From a bacterium (GTDB lineage: Bacteria; Patescibacteriota; Dojkabacteria; JAKAPS01; JAJZLI01), in contig JAJYFR010000007.1 in NCBI GenBank assembly GCA_021785355.1, forward strand, positions 1 to 49,952: 49,952 nt of DNA, given 5' to 3'. The notes under the pieces were generated by a model. That model was not told the origin of the DNA. It did not search any database and was given only the letters and a program-made list of their open reading frames with translations. This document shows, piece after piece, positions 17,980 through 27,304 of the stretch (its first letter is position 1; each line of letters begins with the position of its first letter). The translations under genes were made by a program, and so were the position numbers.

Positions 17980-18459
17980 TTAAAAGTACCCGTTATAAGG
18001 ATAAGGAAGATTATTTGAAAGATAAAGACCTATATTATTAATTATTATTGTGAGTATTATTGATATTACAAGAATAACTATTACAGATAATATAGTAAAC
18101 TTTTTCTCACTTCGTATTATATTCAGTCCAGAAAGAATTAAAAATATTCCCCAAAATAGAGCAGAAGAAATTATTCTAAATAAAGATGAATATGATAATA
18201 GAATTATTAATCCTAAGAAAATTAATAATGAAGCTAGATTCTTTTTATTCTGATCAATATCTATAACTTTACTACTACTCTTAGTATAATCAGAACTCAT
18301 AAGTAATGCGAGCACTATATATGCTAATATTCCTATTCCAAATGTAAGAGTAAATAATATAAATACAATTCTTATCATCGTAACATCTAGATTATAATAC
18401 TCTGCAAGTCCAGAACAGACTCCTAAAATTATTTTGTTATCTAATTTTCTTTTTGGCAT
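17980..18459 (-). CDS. PspC-domain membrane protein
   Basis: 159 residues. The N-terminal ~58 residues are a PspC domain: basic start, then ILGVCSGLAEYYNLDVTMIR and a transmembrane helix (VFILFTLTFGIGILAYIVLA). Two or three further hydrophobic helices follow (about 73-95, 98-110, 118-140). PspC proteins sense or respond to envelope stress in other bacteria. It lies 38 nt downstream of the Kef-type antiporter and two-component genes on the same strand, which fits a membrane-stress role, though that is inference. Confidence 0.85.
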   Translation of the reverse strand: MPKRKLDNKIILGVCSGLAEYYNLDVTMIRIVFILFTLTFGIGILAYIVLALLMSSDYTKSSSKVIDIDQNKKNLASLLIFLGLIILLSYSSLFRIISSALFWGIFLILSGLNIIRSEKKFTILSVIVILVISIILTIIINNIGLYLSNNLPYPYNGYF

Positions 18460-18497
18460 ATGTTGGTATTTTAATAAAATATATGTTTTTTTGCAAA

Positions 18498-20174
18498 TTA
18501 CATAGAAGATAAAATATATTCTATCTCTTTGCTTCTTTTTCCCATAGTTCTTAGTAGTATAGCAGTAATGCTTTTAGCTGTTTCCTTTTCTGGTTCTATT
18601 ATATGATCTACACCTGTTGAGCTTAGAATATCTTTATGCTTTGGAAGATGAGATCTTGCTATAATTTTTATCTTCGGATTTATATTCTTTGCCATTTTAC
18701 TTATCTTATAATTAATATCAATATCAGGTGTTGTTATTATTAAAACATTAATTTTATCTATATTGGCAATTTTTAAAATATCTAATGATTCAGCATTACC
18801 ATATATAAATTTTATATATTTATTATCACTTCCTTTCATTAAATTTTCATTAAAATCTATAACTGTAACATTGATTAAATTTTTAGATAATGTTTGCACA
18901 ATAGATCTCCCTACCCTTCCATATCCTATAACTACAATATTTTCTTTAATCTTTGTTCTAAAATTTGAAATATTTAAAGCCTCTTTGTTATATTTCTTTA
19001 TAAAAGGAAAATGTTCTCTTATAAAATTATATATTTTAATATCATTTTTTATAACAAGAGGTGAGAATATTATAGTTATTATAGTAATTGATAAAAGTAA
19101 GTGATAATCATAGAATGATATAAATTTATAAGAGTATGCAATAGATGCTAGTATAAATGAAAATTCTCCAGCTTGAAACATATTTAGCGATATAATAAAA
19201 GATTCAAGAGGGTGTAATTTGAAATTTTTTAACGTTACAAAAGTTATAAATGTTTTTATCAGTGATACTAAGATGACTATTAATATAATAGTTATAATAT
19301 TTTGAAGAATAAAAGATATAGGTGTAAGTGTTCCTATTAAAACAAAGAAGAATATAGAAAAAATATCTTTCATAGGCCTTATTTCTGAGGCTATTTCATG
19401 ATTTAACATCCCTTTAGATATGGACAGTCCTGCTATAAAGGCTGCTATTACAGGGGATATACCTATAAAAGATGCAAAGGTTATCATTATAAATAATATT
19501 GTTATTACTGCGACTATTAATAGTTCTTGTACTTGAGTTTTTGCAATTTCTCTTAATATTTTAGGAATTATAAAACTCGCCAAATAATATATTACAATAA
19601 GAATCAATATAGTCTTTAGTATTATTAATGATATAGAAAGTATAAAACTAGTACCTATGTATTTAGAAGAGAATCCTTCTATGAATAGTATTATAGGTAT
19701 TGATATTAGATCTTGTAGCATTAACCATGCTATAGTAATTTCTCCCTCGTTTGAATAGTTCCTGTCTAAATCTTTTAAAACCTTACTTACTATGATTGTG
19801 GAACTAAATGATAGTGCTAGAGATATTATGAAACTTTGTAAAAATGGTATTCTAAAGAGGAATAATAAGATAGTTATTATTAGTGTATTTACTATGAATT
19901 GAATAAAGATAGATCTAAGTAGTATTTTTTTATAGCTAATTATTTTAGATATTGAGAATTCAGTTCCTGTATAAAAAATTAAAAGAGCTACCCCTATTAA
20001 AGATAAATTTTGTATATAGCCTTCTGATATCTTATTTCCTAAAATAAAACTTCCAGCTATCATACCTATTATTATATATCCAACTATTGTATATTGTTTT
20101 AATCTTACTGAAATATAGCCCCCTATTAAGGCTAGTGTTAGTGTTATTGTTGTATAAATTACTAATGTATTCAT
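18498..20174 (-). CDS. Kef-type monovalent cation:proton antiporter with TrkA-N domain
   Basis: 558 residues. Residues 1 to ~380 form a CPA2 sodium/proton exchanger-type membrane domain with about 12 helices. Conserved parts include GMIAGSFILG, LLIFYTGTEF and FIAGLSIS. A cytoplasmic RCK/TrkA-N domain follows from about residue 395 (VVIGYGRVGRSIVQTL, then VIDFNENL), a Rossmann fold that binds NAD(H) or another nucleotide and gates transport. It probably exports K+ or Na+ in exchange for protons. Its start overlaps the response regulator stop by 4 nt, so it is translationally coupled to a signalling pair, and osmotic or pH control is a reasonable guess. Confidence 0.9.
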   Translation of the reverse strand: MNTLVIYTTITLTLALIGGYISVRLKQYTIVGYIIIGMIAGSFILGNKISEGYIQNLSLIGVALLIFYTGTEFSISKIISYKKILLRSIFIQFIVNTLIITILLFLFRIPFLQSFIISLALSFSSTIIVSKVLKDLDRNYSNEGEITIAWLMLQDLISIPIILFIEGFSSKYIGTSFILSISLIILKTILILIVIYYLASFIIPKILREIAKTQVQELLIVAVITILFIMITFASFIGISPVIAAFIAGLSISKGMLNHEIASEIRPMKDIFSIFFFVLIGTLTPISFILQNIITIILIVILVSLIKTFITFVTLKNFKLHPLESFIISLNMFQAGEFSFILASIAYSYKFISFYDYHLLLSITIITIIFSPLVIKNDIKIYNFIREHFPFIKKYNKEALNISNFRTKIKENIVVIGYGRVGRSIVQTLSKNLINVTVIDFNENLMKGSDNKYIKFIYGNAESLDILKIANIDKINVLIITTPDIDINYKISKMAKNINPKIKIIARSHLPKHKDILSSTGVDHIIEPEKETAKSITAILLRTMGKRSKEIEYILSSM

Positions 20175-20530
20175 TGTAATGCTCTTTTAACTTCTTCTAT
20201 AATCTGAGAGGGGAGCATTTCATCTTTCATTAAATAAGCTGTAATTCCTAATAGATAAGCTTGATTAATTATAGCAGGTACTTCTAAGTTTGATATAATT
20301 ATTACTTTTACAGTATTACTTTTTTCTCTTATTTTCTTTAGAACATCTATACCAGATATATCAGGTAACATCATATCTAACATTATTAAATCATACTCTG
20401 TCTCTTGATTTTTTTTAATAGCATCTTCTCCGTTCTCAGATATATCAAAATCTAAATTAGCAAATTTCAATTCTTCCTTATATATATTTAATAGATCTTT
20501 ATTATCTTCAACTAATAATATTTTGCTCAT
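20171..20530 (-). CDS. Single-domain (CheY-like) response regulator
   Basis: 119 residues, a receiver domain only, with no DNA-binding output. The acidic pocket is E8/D9, the phospho-acceptor is D52 in LIMLDMMLPD, the switch Ser is S80 (VIIIS) and the conserved Lys is K102 (YLMKDEM). With no output domain it must act by protein contact, possibly on a partner encoded elsewhere. It overlaps the histidine kinase upstream and the antiporter downstream by 4 nt each, so the three are tightly coupled. Confidence 0.93.
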   Translation of the reverse strand: MSKILLVEDNKDLLNIYKEELKFANLDFDISENGEDAIKKNQETEYDLIMLDMMLPDISGIDVLKKIREKSNTVKVIIISNLEVPAIINQAYLLGITAYLMKDEMLPSQIIEEVKRALQ

Positions 20531-21771
20531 AATGGTAAATTGATTTTAAAAGTAGTACCTATTCCTTCGATAGATATGATTTCAAAACCTCCTTTATGTG
20601 CTTCAATTATTAAGTGTGTAATATACAAATTTAATCCTCTATCTTCTAAATCCCTTATTGTATCAAATATCTCCTTCTCTTTTTCTAGTATTCTTTTTAT
20701 CTCAGTTTTATTTATACCGACACTATCATCTTTAATCTCTATGAACCAAGTTCTATTATTTATATATGAATTTAGACTAACTGTTGTTCTGGCTTTATCA
20801 AAAGAATATGAAAGTAAATTAGAAAGTGCTATTTTTATCTTTTCATCATCAAAAGATCCTAATTCTTTATTATTTATATCTATATCAACTAGATATTTAA
20901 TACCTTTTAATTTTTCAGTTGCACTAAATTCATATTTCATCTCTTCAATTAATTTATACGGATAATTTTCACTAGGGGCTATTGTTATCTGGTTATTTTG
21001 CAGAGTTAATACACTCAAAAGATCAGATAAAAGCATATCCAATTTTCTTGCATTATCATTTATTTTTAATACATAATCCTTCTGATTCTGATTTAATTTA
21101 CCTACTCTTTCATTTAAAAGTAGTTCTATATATCCTTCAATTACAGATATAGGGGTTTTTACTTTATGAGCACTTATATTTATAAAAGCATTTTTCAGTT
21201 TATTTAACTTTCTGGCCTTTTTATCTCTTAGTATAGTGTTATGTAATATTTTTTCACTTTTATTTACTTTCTCTGATAACCATCCTGTAATAATACCTAT
21301 GAATATTATTATTATTACTTTTGTTATTGTATCTGCATAATTTTGAGATAAAAAGGATTCTATAAAGGCAAATGAGATTCCCGCTGTAAGGCCTTCTGCC
21401 ATAGCTGCATTAATTCCATATTCAATAGTATCAAAAGTTATAGAAAGGATTATAAACAAGTAAAGATCAGTTCCTAATAGATTTGTGTAATATAATAAAA
21501 GAACTATAATAGCTCCATCAATTGCTGATACTATAGATCCTATTGCTTCATCTGGAAATTTTTTAAGAGAAGATAGTATAGTTCCTACATTTCTATATAT
21601 TTCTGTAATCAAAAATATAAATATTATTATAAAAAGAGAAGCTAGAGATACTCTGAAATATATAGCAGACAACAATAAGAGAACCTTGATAAGTATTCTA
21701 AGAAAAATTAAGGATGCTACAGGCACAGATATTTGTGCTTGATTTATATATTTAGAAAACTTTTTGAGCAT
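20527..21771 (-). CDS. Membrane histidine kinase with degenerate ATP-binding domain
   Basis: 414 residues. About five or six transmembrane helices span residues 15-165. The dimerisation domain has the H box INISAHKVKTPISV with H202. The catalytic domain is recognisable but degraded. The N box reads SNLLSYSFDKA (canonical NLLxNAxK), so the Mg-binding Asn is Tyr322. The G1 box reads KDDSVGI, with Ser for the first Gly. The G2 box reads RGLNLYITHLI, with Asn for Gly. It ends in a normal GTTFKINLPL strand. It may be a weak kinase, a phosphatase or a pseudokinase. It overlaps the response regulator by 4 nt. Confidence 0.85.
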   Translation of the reverse strand: MLKKFSKYINQAQISVPVASLIFLRILIKVLLLLSAIYFRVSLASLFIIIFIFLITEIYRNVGTILSSLKKFPDEAIGSIVSAIDGAIIVLLLYYTNLLGTDLYLFIILSITFDTIEYGINAAMAEGLTAGISFAFIESFLSQNYADTITKVIIIIFIGIITGWLSEKVNKSEKILHNTILRDKKARKLNKLKNAFINISAHKVKTPISVIEGYIELLLNERVGKLNQNQKDYVLKINDNARKLDMLLSDLLSVLTLQNNQITIAPSENYPYKLIEEMKYEFSATEKLKGIKYLVDIDINNKELGSFDDEKIKIALSNLLSYSFDKARTTVSLNSYINNRTWFIEIKDDSVGINKTEIKRILEKEKEIFDTIRDLEDRGLNLYITHLIIEAHKGGFEIISIEGIGTTFKINLPL

Positions 21772-21782
21772 AATTCATATTA

Positions 21783-21809
21783 TTATAAAGGAAAGAGTAT
21801 TTCAACCTC
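21783..21809 (+). repeat. 27-nt direct repeat, copy A, downstream flank of the AbiEii pair
   Basis: Identical over 27 nt to 22908-22934. On the minus strand it spells the last eight codons and the stop of the other histidine kinase (EVEILFPL, stop), left as an orphan scrap 12 nt before the start of the degenerate kinase gene. Confidence 0.9.
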
Positions 21810-21972
21810 TTTAGTAAAATGAGAGAATATATTACTTTGGTGAGGATAAAAATATATAAAAAAGATTACCTTAATTTATTTAAATTTAGAGTAATAAAAA
21901 TAATTTGTAAGAATATTTTTTATATAACTAATTTCTTCTTTTTCCTCACAATATCTATTTAAAATATTGGCA

Positions 21973-22599
21973 TTAAGAGTCTAGAAGTTTTTTAGATTCT
22001 AGAATTATGAAATTTTTTACATCTTGCCAATTAACAGGTTTTAATAATTGAAGATTTGAAGGTTTTTCTGCATTTTCAAAAAAGGCAAGACTTTTAATAT
22101 AATGGTATGTATTAAAATCATCAATTCCATATTTAGTAGGGAATTGATCAAAGAGTTCTTTAAGTGAAATATTAAATTTACAGATAAAATAAAGATCTAT
22201 AAAATCTTTTTTTAAACCTCTATCAGCTATTGCAAGAATCTTCATTAAACCTATATCTTTTAATTGTGCAATATTAATTCCATCTTCTTTTCTAAATACA
22301 TCAATTAGCTTATAAGGAAATCGGATAAAACTTATTTCACAATCATTATAAAATCCTCTTAGAGTAAAGTTATTTGTAGAAATATTTTGTAGATTTATGC
22401 CACTTTGATTAAGAGAGTATAGTAAATCTAAAGGAATGAACTCATCTTTTATAAAAAAATCTAGATCAAATGATACTCTATGTCCAATTTGCCATGCTAA
22501 AGCTGTTCCACCTGCAAGATAAAATTTGTCAATTTCCGGATTTTTCGTTAATAAATCCAAAGCTTTTCTTGCTTTTTTGTCAATGGCATTGTCAAACAT
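21973..22599 (-). CDS. AbiEii/AbiGii-type nucleotidyltransferase toxin
   Basis: 208 residues. The N-terminal nucleotidyltransferase core shows FYLAGGTALAWQIGHRVSFD followed by LDFF (residues 27-49), with G30/G31 and the metal-binding D45 and D47. The middle (LKDIGLMKILAIADRGLKKD FIDLYF) matches the AbiEii helical part. AbiEii-type enzymes act as toxins in type IV toxin-antitoxin and phage-abortive systems, by nucleotidyl transfer to tRNA in studied cases. The start overlaps the upstream partner by 52 nt. The whole pair sits between 27-nt direct repeats inside an otherwise signalling and glycan operon. Confidence 0.88.
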   Translation of the reverse strand: MFDNAIDKKARKALDLLTKNPEIDKFYLAGGTALAWQIGHRVSFDLDFFIKDEFIPLDLLYSLNQSGINLQNISTNNFTLRGFYNDCEISFIRFPYKLIDVFRKEDGINIAQLKDIGLMKILAIADRGLKKDFIDLYFICKFNISLKELFDQFPTKYGIDDFNTYHYIKSLAFFENAEKPSNLQLLKPVNWQDVKNFIILESKKLLDS

Positions 22600-22841
22600 T
22601 TTATTGGTTCTTGAATATTAAAATAATACTTCCAAAAATATCCTGTACGTTTAGATATTTCTGTTGAATTTTTTACAATTTCAATTATATCTTCTGATGA
22701 GTATAAAGAAAGAATTTTTTTTACATCTCTAAGATTTCCATGTTCTAAGACTCTAGAAATGATAAGATATTTATAAGTTTCAATATCCATGTCATTTACT
22801 CTGCTATCCCATAAATATTTTTTGAATTCTTTAGGTATCAT
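22548..22841 (-). CDS. Putative antitoxin partner of the AbiEii-type protein (DUF6922-like)
   Basis: 97 residues. It begins MIPKEFKKYLWDSRVNDMD, continues with a helical ILEHGNLRDVKKILSLYS-like part (here RVLEHGNL), then ISKRTGYFWKYYFNI and IKCL. This resembles small DUF6922-type proteins found beside AbiEii toxins in CPR genomes. It shares 52 nt with the toxin gene in another frame, a strong coupling signal. The assignment as antitoxin rests mainly on position and family resemblance from memory. Confidence 0.65.
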   Translation of the reverse strand: MIPKEFKKYLWDSRVNDMDIETYKYLIISRVLEHGNLRDVKKILSLYSSEDIIEIVKNSTEISKRTGYFWKYYFNIQEPIKCLTMPLTKKQEKLWIY

Positions 22842-22907
22842 TTATACTACTATTATAACAAATAGCATGATAATAAACTACCCTAATGATCAATAAAATA
22901 TATGTAT

Positions 22908-22934
22908 TTATAAAGGAAAGAGTATTTCAACCTC
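22908..22934 (+). repeat. 27-nt direct repeat, copy B, upstream flank of the AbiEii pair
   Basis: This copy is the genuine 3' end of the intact histidine kinase gene (minus strand, last eight codons plus TAA). It is identical to 21783-21809; the offset is 1125 nt. Confidence 0.9.
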
Positions 22935-24095
22935 AGTACCTTTATCTTTCTCTGATGATATATTTATTTTCCCTTTTTCTTCATTAATCAAATTTTTTAC
23001 TATATATAATCCTAATCCAAAACCTTCAAAATTAGAGTTCAGTACATTTGTTGATTTATGATATTTAGAAAATATATTTTCCATCTCTTCTTTACCTATA
23101 CCAGTTCCATAATCTTTTATTCCAATAGAAACCACATTATTTATAGTCTTAAGTGTTATATCTATAGAAGAGTTAAGATGAGAATACTTTATTGCATTAT
23201 CTAATATATTGCTTATTATAATTTTTAATTTACTGTCATTTATTGCAACTTCAATTTGTTGTGATTCAAAATTTTTATTAATAACTATTCTTTTTGAATT
23301 TATTTCAGGATCCATTCTTTCTATAATTTCAGATATTATTAAACTTACATTTGTTTTTATTTTAGTATCTTTTTTTGTGTTATCTATAATATCTAAAACT
23401 TCTTCCACTAAAGAATATAATTTATTTACATTATTATTTAATAAATTAAAATAATTTTTCTTTAATTCCTCATCTTTAGTATATTCTATTAATTGTAAAT
23501 ATCCTCTTATAGTTGCAACAGGGGTTCTTAAATTATGAGATACAATAATTGTAAATTCATCTTTTATATCAGATGTATTATTAAATTCATCAATCTCAAG
23601 ATTATTTTTAGTAAGATCTTCTGTAGGTGTAATTTTCTGTATTTTTATTGATTGATAGAAATATTTAAATAATAATCCTAATATTGATGACAGTATAACT
23701 AAAAATATTGAAGCATTTGCCTTGGAAGACAATATTTCTAGTATAGATAAAATAGGGATAAGTATTATTCCTATATATATACTCTCATCTTCAAAGATAA
23801 TAGTATTAACTATAATTAATGCAAGTAATAAGAATGTCAATATGTATATATTAGAACTAATAAAAATGAATATGAAAAATATCTCTAAACCTATAAGTAT
23901 AGAATTTATAGAAAATTTAAGTATTCTATAAATAATTTGTTCTATATACATGAAAAAAATCTTTACTATTTCTATAGATATTATTATTTCAAAAAATTTA
24001 GAATTTATATTAAAGCTTAAAAAAGTAAATATTATAAGAAACGTAAATAAATACTGAGTAATGTATCTAGTATTTATTTTAAAATTGTTATTCAT
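22908..24095 (-). CDS. Membrane histidine kinase
   Basis: 395 residues. Five to six transmembrane helices span residues ~12-148. The H box is FTIIVSHNLRTPVATIRGYL with H187. The catalytic domain has an intact N box (ISNILDNAIKYS), G1 box (IKDYGTGIGKEEMENIF) and G2 box (GFGLGLYIVKNLI). No response regulator is adjacent now. If the AbiEii insert is removed, this gene would lie 12 nt upstream of the degenerate kinase and its response regulator, so all three probably formed one unit. It starts 2 nt after the glycosyltransferase stop. Confidence 0.95.
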   Translation of the reverse strand: MNNNFKINTRYITQYLFTFLIIFTFLSFNINSKFFEIIISIEIVKIFFMYIEQIIYRILKFSINSILIGLEIFFIFIFISSNIYILTFLLLALIIVNTIIFEDESIYIGIILIPILSILEILSSKANASIFLVILSSILGLLFKYFYQSIKIQKITPTEDLTKNNLEIDEFNNTSDIKDEFTIIVSHNLRTPVATIRGYLQLIEYTKDEELKKNYFNLLNNNVNKLYSLVEEVLDIIDNTKKDTKIKTNVSLIISEIIERMDPEINSKRIVINKNFESQQIEVAINDSKLKIIISNILDNAIKYSHLNSSIDITLKTINNVVSIGIKDYGTGIGKEEMENIFSKYHKSTNVLNSNFEGFGLGLYIVKNLINEEKGKINISSEKDKGTEVEILFPL

Positions 24096-24097
24096 AA

Positions 24098-25180
24098 CTA
24101 TTTTATATATTTTAATATTTTTTTTGCAGTTTTTTTCCAGCTATAATAATTTAATCTTTTTTCAGCTTCTTTTACAAGCTTCTCTCCAATTTCCTTATTC
24201 TGAGCTATTCTATACATGTTTAATGCCACATCTTCTTTATCTTTATTGTCTACAAATAATGCTCCTTCATCTCCTATTACTTCTCTTAAAACTTCTATAT
24301 CAGAGCAAATAATAGGTACCTTAACATATGTAGCTTCTAGTAAAGGTAAACAGAATCCTTCTTCTTCACTAAGAGTTATAAGTGCAGTTGATTTTTTTAA
24401 TATCTCAAATTTTTCTGTATTATTAATATCTTTTAATATATATACATTTTCTAAATTTCCTGAAATTTGATTTTTATCAACGCCTATGAGAACAAGGCTA
24501 TCTTTTTTGTTATATTTTTCCCTATATTCTTCAAATGAATCTATTAATATATTTAGGTTTTTGTGAGGTTTACTATTACCTATATATATAAAAAATGAAC
24601 TATTAATATTGTATTTATCTAAGACATCTATACCTTCATAATAAGATTTAGGAATACTTACTCCCTCTCCTGTAACTTTAATTTTCTTTATATTCCTTCC
24701 TCCAAAATATTTAATTATATCTGATTTTACAGCATGCGTAGGTACTAGTATTTTTAATGCATGAGACATAGTCCACTTTAAGTGTAGAGAATTATATAAT
24801 CTATATTTAACACTTACATATTTAGGATTTTTAATTCCTATAATATCATGTAAGGTTATTATATAAGGTACTGGTAAGATGTAAGCACTTCCCCATATAT
24901 GAGTCCAAAAAAGATCAATTTTAAGTTTTTTTAATTCTTTCCCTAATATAAATTCTGATTTCAAACTTTGAGATTTTGATTTTATAGCAACAACTTTAAC
25001 ATTTTTATTATTCTTATATAAACTTTTATATCTCTCATAAGTTTTTCCTTTATTAAAAATAAGATAATATACGCTTTTTTTATCGAGTTTTAATATTTCT
25101 TGTGTAAGATTTTTAGTATAATTTCCTATACCTGTTTCAGCTTCTAAAACTTCTCTGAAATCAATACCTATATATTTCAT
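24098..25180 (-). CDS. GT4-family glycosyltransferase
   Basis: 360 residues, GT-B fold. The N-terminal domain starts IGIDFREVLEAETGIGNYTK, typical of mannosyl- or rhamnosyl-transferases of the GT4 type. The C-terminal donor domain has FIYIGNSKPHKNL and the E-x7-E-like motif (LSEEEGFCLPLLEA). Inferred role: adding a sugar from a nucleotide-sugar donor in surface glycan assembly. It overlaps galE by 4 nt, so the epimerase and the transferase are coupled. The donor sugar is not deducible. Confidence 0.9.
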   Translation of the reverse strand: MKYIGIDFREVLEAETGIGNYTKNLTQEILKLDKKSVYYLIFNKGKTYERYKSLYKNNKNVKVVAIKSKSQSLKSEFILGKELKKLKIDLFWTHIWGSAYILPVPYIITLHDIIGIKNPKYVSVKYRLYNSLHLKWTMSHALKILVPTHAVKSDIIKYFGGRNIKKIKVTGEGVSIPKSYYEGIDVLDKYNINSSFFIYIGNSKPHKNLNILIDSFEEYREKYNKKDSLVLIGVDKNQISGNLENVYILKDINNTEKFEILKKSTALITLSEEEGFCLPLLEATYVKVPIICSDIEVLREVIGDEGALFVDNKDKEDVALNMYRIAQNKEIGEKLVKEAEKRLNYYSWKKTAKKILKYIK

Positions 25181-26175
25181 ATACTTGAAAAACCTTCTGG
25201 ATTATTTTTATACCAATTCCAAGCAGTTTCTATTATATCTTTAATATCATACTGAGCCCTCCATCCAAATTCTTTTTGAATAAGCTCACTGTTAGCAACT
25301 AGAAATGCAGGATCTCCAGATCTTCTGGGCATTATTTTAGAAGGGATATCAATTCCTGTTATTTCTTTTGAAAGATCTAGTATTTTTTTTACGGAATAAC
25401 CTTCTCCTACTCCAAGATTAAATATATGACTTTCTCGGTGTTCTATAAGATTATCTATTGCAAGAACATGAGCTTCAGCAAGATCATCTACATGGATATA
25501 ATCTCTTATACATGTTCCATCTGGAGTATCATAATCATCTCCATAGATATTAATAGCATCTCTTTGTCCTAGAGCAGTTTTTAAAATTAATGGGATTAAA
25601 TGAGTTTCATTTAAATGATTTTCTCCTATATTTTTAAAATGTGAAGCTCCTGATGCATTGAAATATCTTAGTGAGATAGATTTTATTCCAAATATACTGT
25701 CATAAAAATATAATATATCTTCAAAAACTGATTTTGTTAAACCATACATATTGATAGGATTTTTTTGTGTATTTTCTTTAATTTCTTTATCTTTATTTCC
25801 ATAAACAGCAGCAGAGGAAGAAAATACAAAACTTTTTATATTTGCGTCTTTCATAAAGTCTAAAATTTCAGTAGGTACTGTTATATTATTTGATACATAC
25901 TTTGAAGGATTAATCATTGATTCTCCAACCTCTATATATCCTGCCAAATGAATTATCCCATCTATTTTTCCAAATTTTTTATTTATTTTCTCCAGATTTT
26001 CTCTGTTTATATCTCCTATAACAACTCTGTCTTTTAAATATTCTACTGCTTTAATATGTCCTGAATATAGATTATCTAAAATAATGATTTTATATTTTTT
26101 ATTATACAGTCTTTCTACCACATGGGATCCTATATACCCTGCTCCTCCTAGGACTAATATTTGTTTATTTTGCAT
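25177..26175 (-). CDS. galE: UDP-glucose 4-epimerase
   Basis: 332 residues, an extended short-chain dehydrogenase. The NAD-binding GGAGYIGSH is at residues 10-18. The catalytic triad positions are S120/S121 (FSSSAAVYG) and Y144-x3-K148 (YGLTK). Family-specific motifs include SLRYFNASGA, TPDGTCIRDYIHVDDLAEAH and the C-terminal RRSGDPAFLVA. It interconverts UDP-glucose and UDP-galactose (or the N-acetyl forms), supplying sugars to the neighbouring transferases. It is the first gene of the minus-strand run, divergent from the plus-strand glycan locus with 43 nt between them. Confidence 0.95.
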   Translation of the reverse strand: MQNKQILVLGGAGYIGSHVVERLYNKKYKIIILDNLYSGHIKAVEYLKDRVVIGDINRENLEKINKKFGKIDGIIHLAGYIEVGESMINPSKYVSNNITVPTEILDFMKDANIKSFVFSSSAAVYGNKDKEIKENTQKNPINMYGLTKSVFEDILYFYDSIFGIKSISLRYFNASGASHFKNIGENHLNETHLIPLILKTALGQRDAINIYGDDYDTPDGTCIRDYIHVDDLAEAHVLAIDNLIEHRESHIFNLGVGEGYSVKKILDLSKEITGIDIPSKIMPRRSGDPAFLVANSELIQKEFGWRAQYDIKDIIETAWNWYKNNPEGFSSI

Positions 26176-26203
26176 CTTTATGTTTCTTGTAATGTATTTT
26201 TAA

Positions 26204-26212
26204 TGATATAAT
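26204..26212 (+). promoter_or_regulatory. Extended -10 promoter, leaderless start of the glycan locus
   Basis: TGATATAAT, a perfect extended -10 (TGnTATAAT), ends 6 nt before the ATG at 26219. Transcription would begin at or beside the start codon. It sits in the 43-nt gap between divergent galE and the glycosyltransferase. Confidence 0.65.
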
Positions 26213-26218
26213 CATATT

Positions 26219-27304
26219 ATGAAATATGCAATAGTTCATGATGATTTCATACAATTTGGTGGAGCAGAGAGGGTTGTCGTATCACTGAACGATATTTTCA
26301 AAAATTCAGATGTATTTAGTTCTATTTCTAGTGAAGATAATTTAAAATTATTTGAAAATTTTTATCTTTCTTCTGCACAAAAATATTCTTTATTTAAAAA
26401 GTATTCAAAACAACTATTTTTTATCTATCCTTATATTTTTGAAAGTTTTAATTTCAATGATTATGATATTGTTATATCGTCTTCATCTAGATTTGCACAT
26501 GGCATAATAACTCAACCTAGTACTATGCATATATGTTATATGCACTCACCTTCAAGATATATATGGGATTATGAAGATTATATAAAAGAGAAGAAATTAA
26601 ATATTTTAGAAAGAATATTACTTCCTGTATTTAAATCATATTTAATGATGTGGGATTATGCTGCAGCTCAAAGAGTAGATTACTTTATAGCAAATTCTTC
26701 GTATACAAAAGATAGAATTAAAAAATTTTATGGAAAAGAGAGTGTCGTGATATCACCTCCTGTAAATATAGATAAATATCTTGAAATTAAGGATACTAAA
26801 GGAAAATATTATTTATATGTAGGACGTATAGTACCTTGGAAAAGATTAGATATAGTGATTGATGCATTTAGAGAAAATGGCAAGAAATTATGTATAGTGG
26901 GAAGAGGAGAAAAAGAGTATATATCTTTACTGAAAAGTAAATCATCTTCTAATATTAAATATATTGAAAACGCTACAGATGAAGATTTAGTTAATATATA
27001 TGCAAATTCAAAGGCTTTAATATTTCCTTCAAAAGAAGATTTCGGAATTGCACCTGTAGAATCTATAGCTTCAGGAAAACCTGTTATTGCATATAAGGAG
27101 GGAGGGGTGAGTGATAGCATAGTAGATGGTAAAAATGGAGTATTATTCCCCACACAAGATAAAGATTCTTTAAATATTGCAATAGAGAGATTAGAGAGTT
27201 TGAATCTTAAATCCGCTGATATTAAGAAAACTTCTCATAAATTTTCTGCAAAGAATTTTAAGAGTAATATGGAAAAATTCATAGATATATGTCAAAAAAA
27301 ATAA
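26219..27304 (+). CDS. GT4-family glycosyltransferase
   Basis: 361 residues, GT-B fold. The N-terminal part shows HDDFIQFGGAERVV and CYMHSPSRYIWDY. The C-terminal donor domain has YLYVGRIVPWKRLDIVIDAF and the catalytic E-x7-E segment (SKEDFGIAPVESIASGKPVI). It probably transfers mannose or a related sugar during surface glycan assembly. It overlaps the next glycosyltransferase by 16 nt, and the following genes are also coupled, so four to six genes form one transcript. Confidence 0.92.
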   Translation: MKYAIVHDDFIQFGGAERVVVSLNDIFKNSDVFSSISSEDNLKLFENFYLSSAQKYSLFKKYSKQLFFIYPYIFESFNFNDYDIVISSSSRFAHGIITQPSTMHICYMHSPSRYIWDYEDYIKEKKLNILERILLPVFKSYLMMWDYAAAQRVDYFIANSSYTKDRIKKFYGKESVVISPPVNIDKYLEIKDTKGKYYLYVGRIVPWKRLDIVIDAFRENGKKLCIVGRGEKEYISLLKSKSSSNIKYIENATDEDLVNIYANSKALIFPSKEDFGIAPVESIASGKPVIAYKEGGVSDSIVDGKNGVLFPTQDKDSLNIAIERLESLNLKSADIKKTSHKFSAKNFKSNMEKFIDICQKK

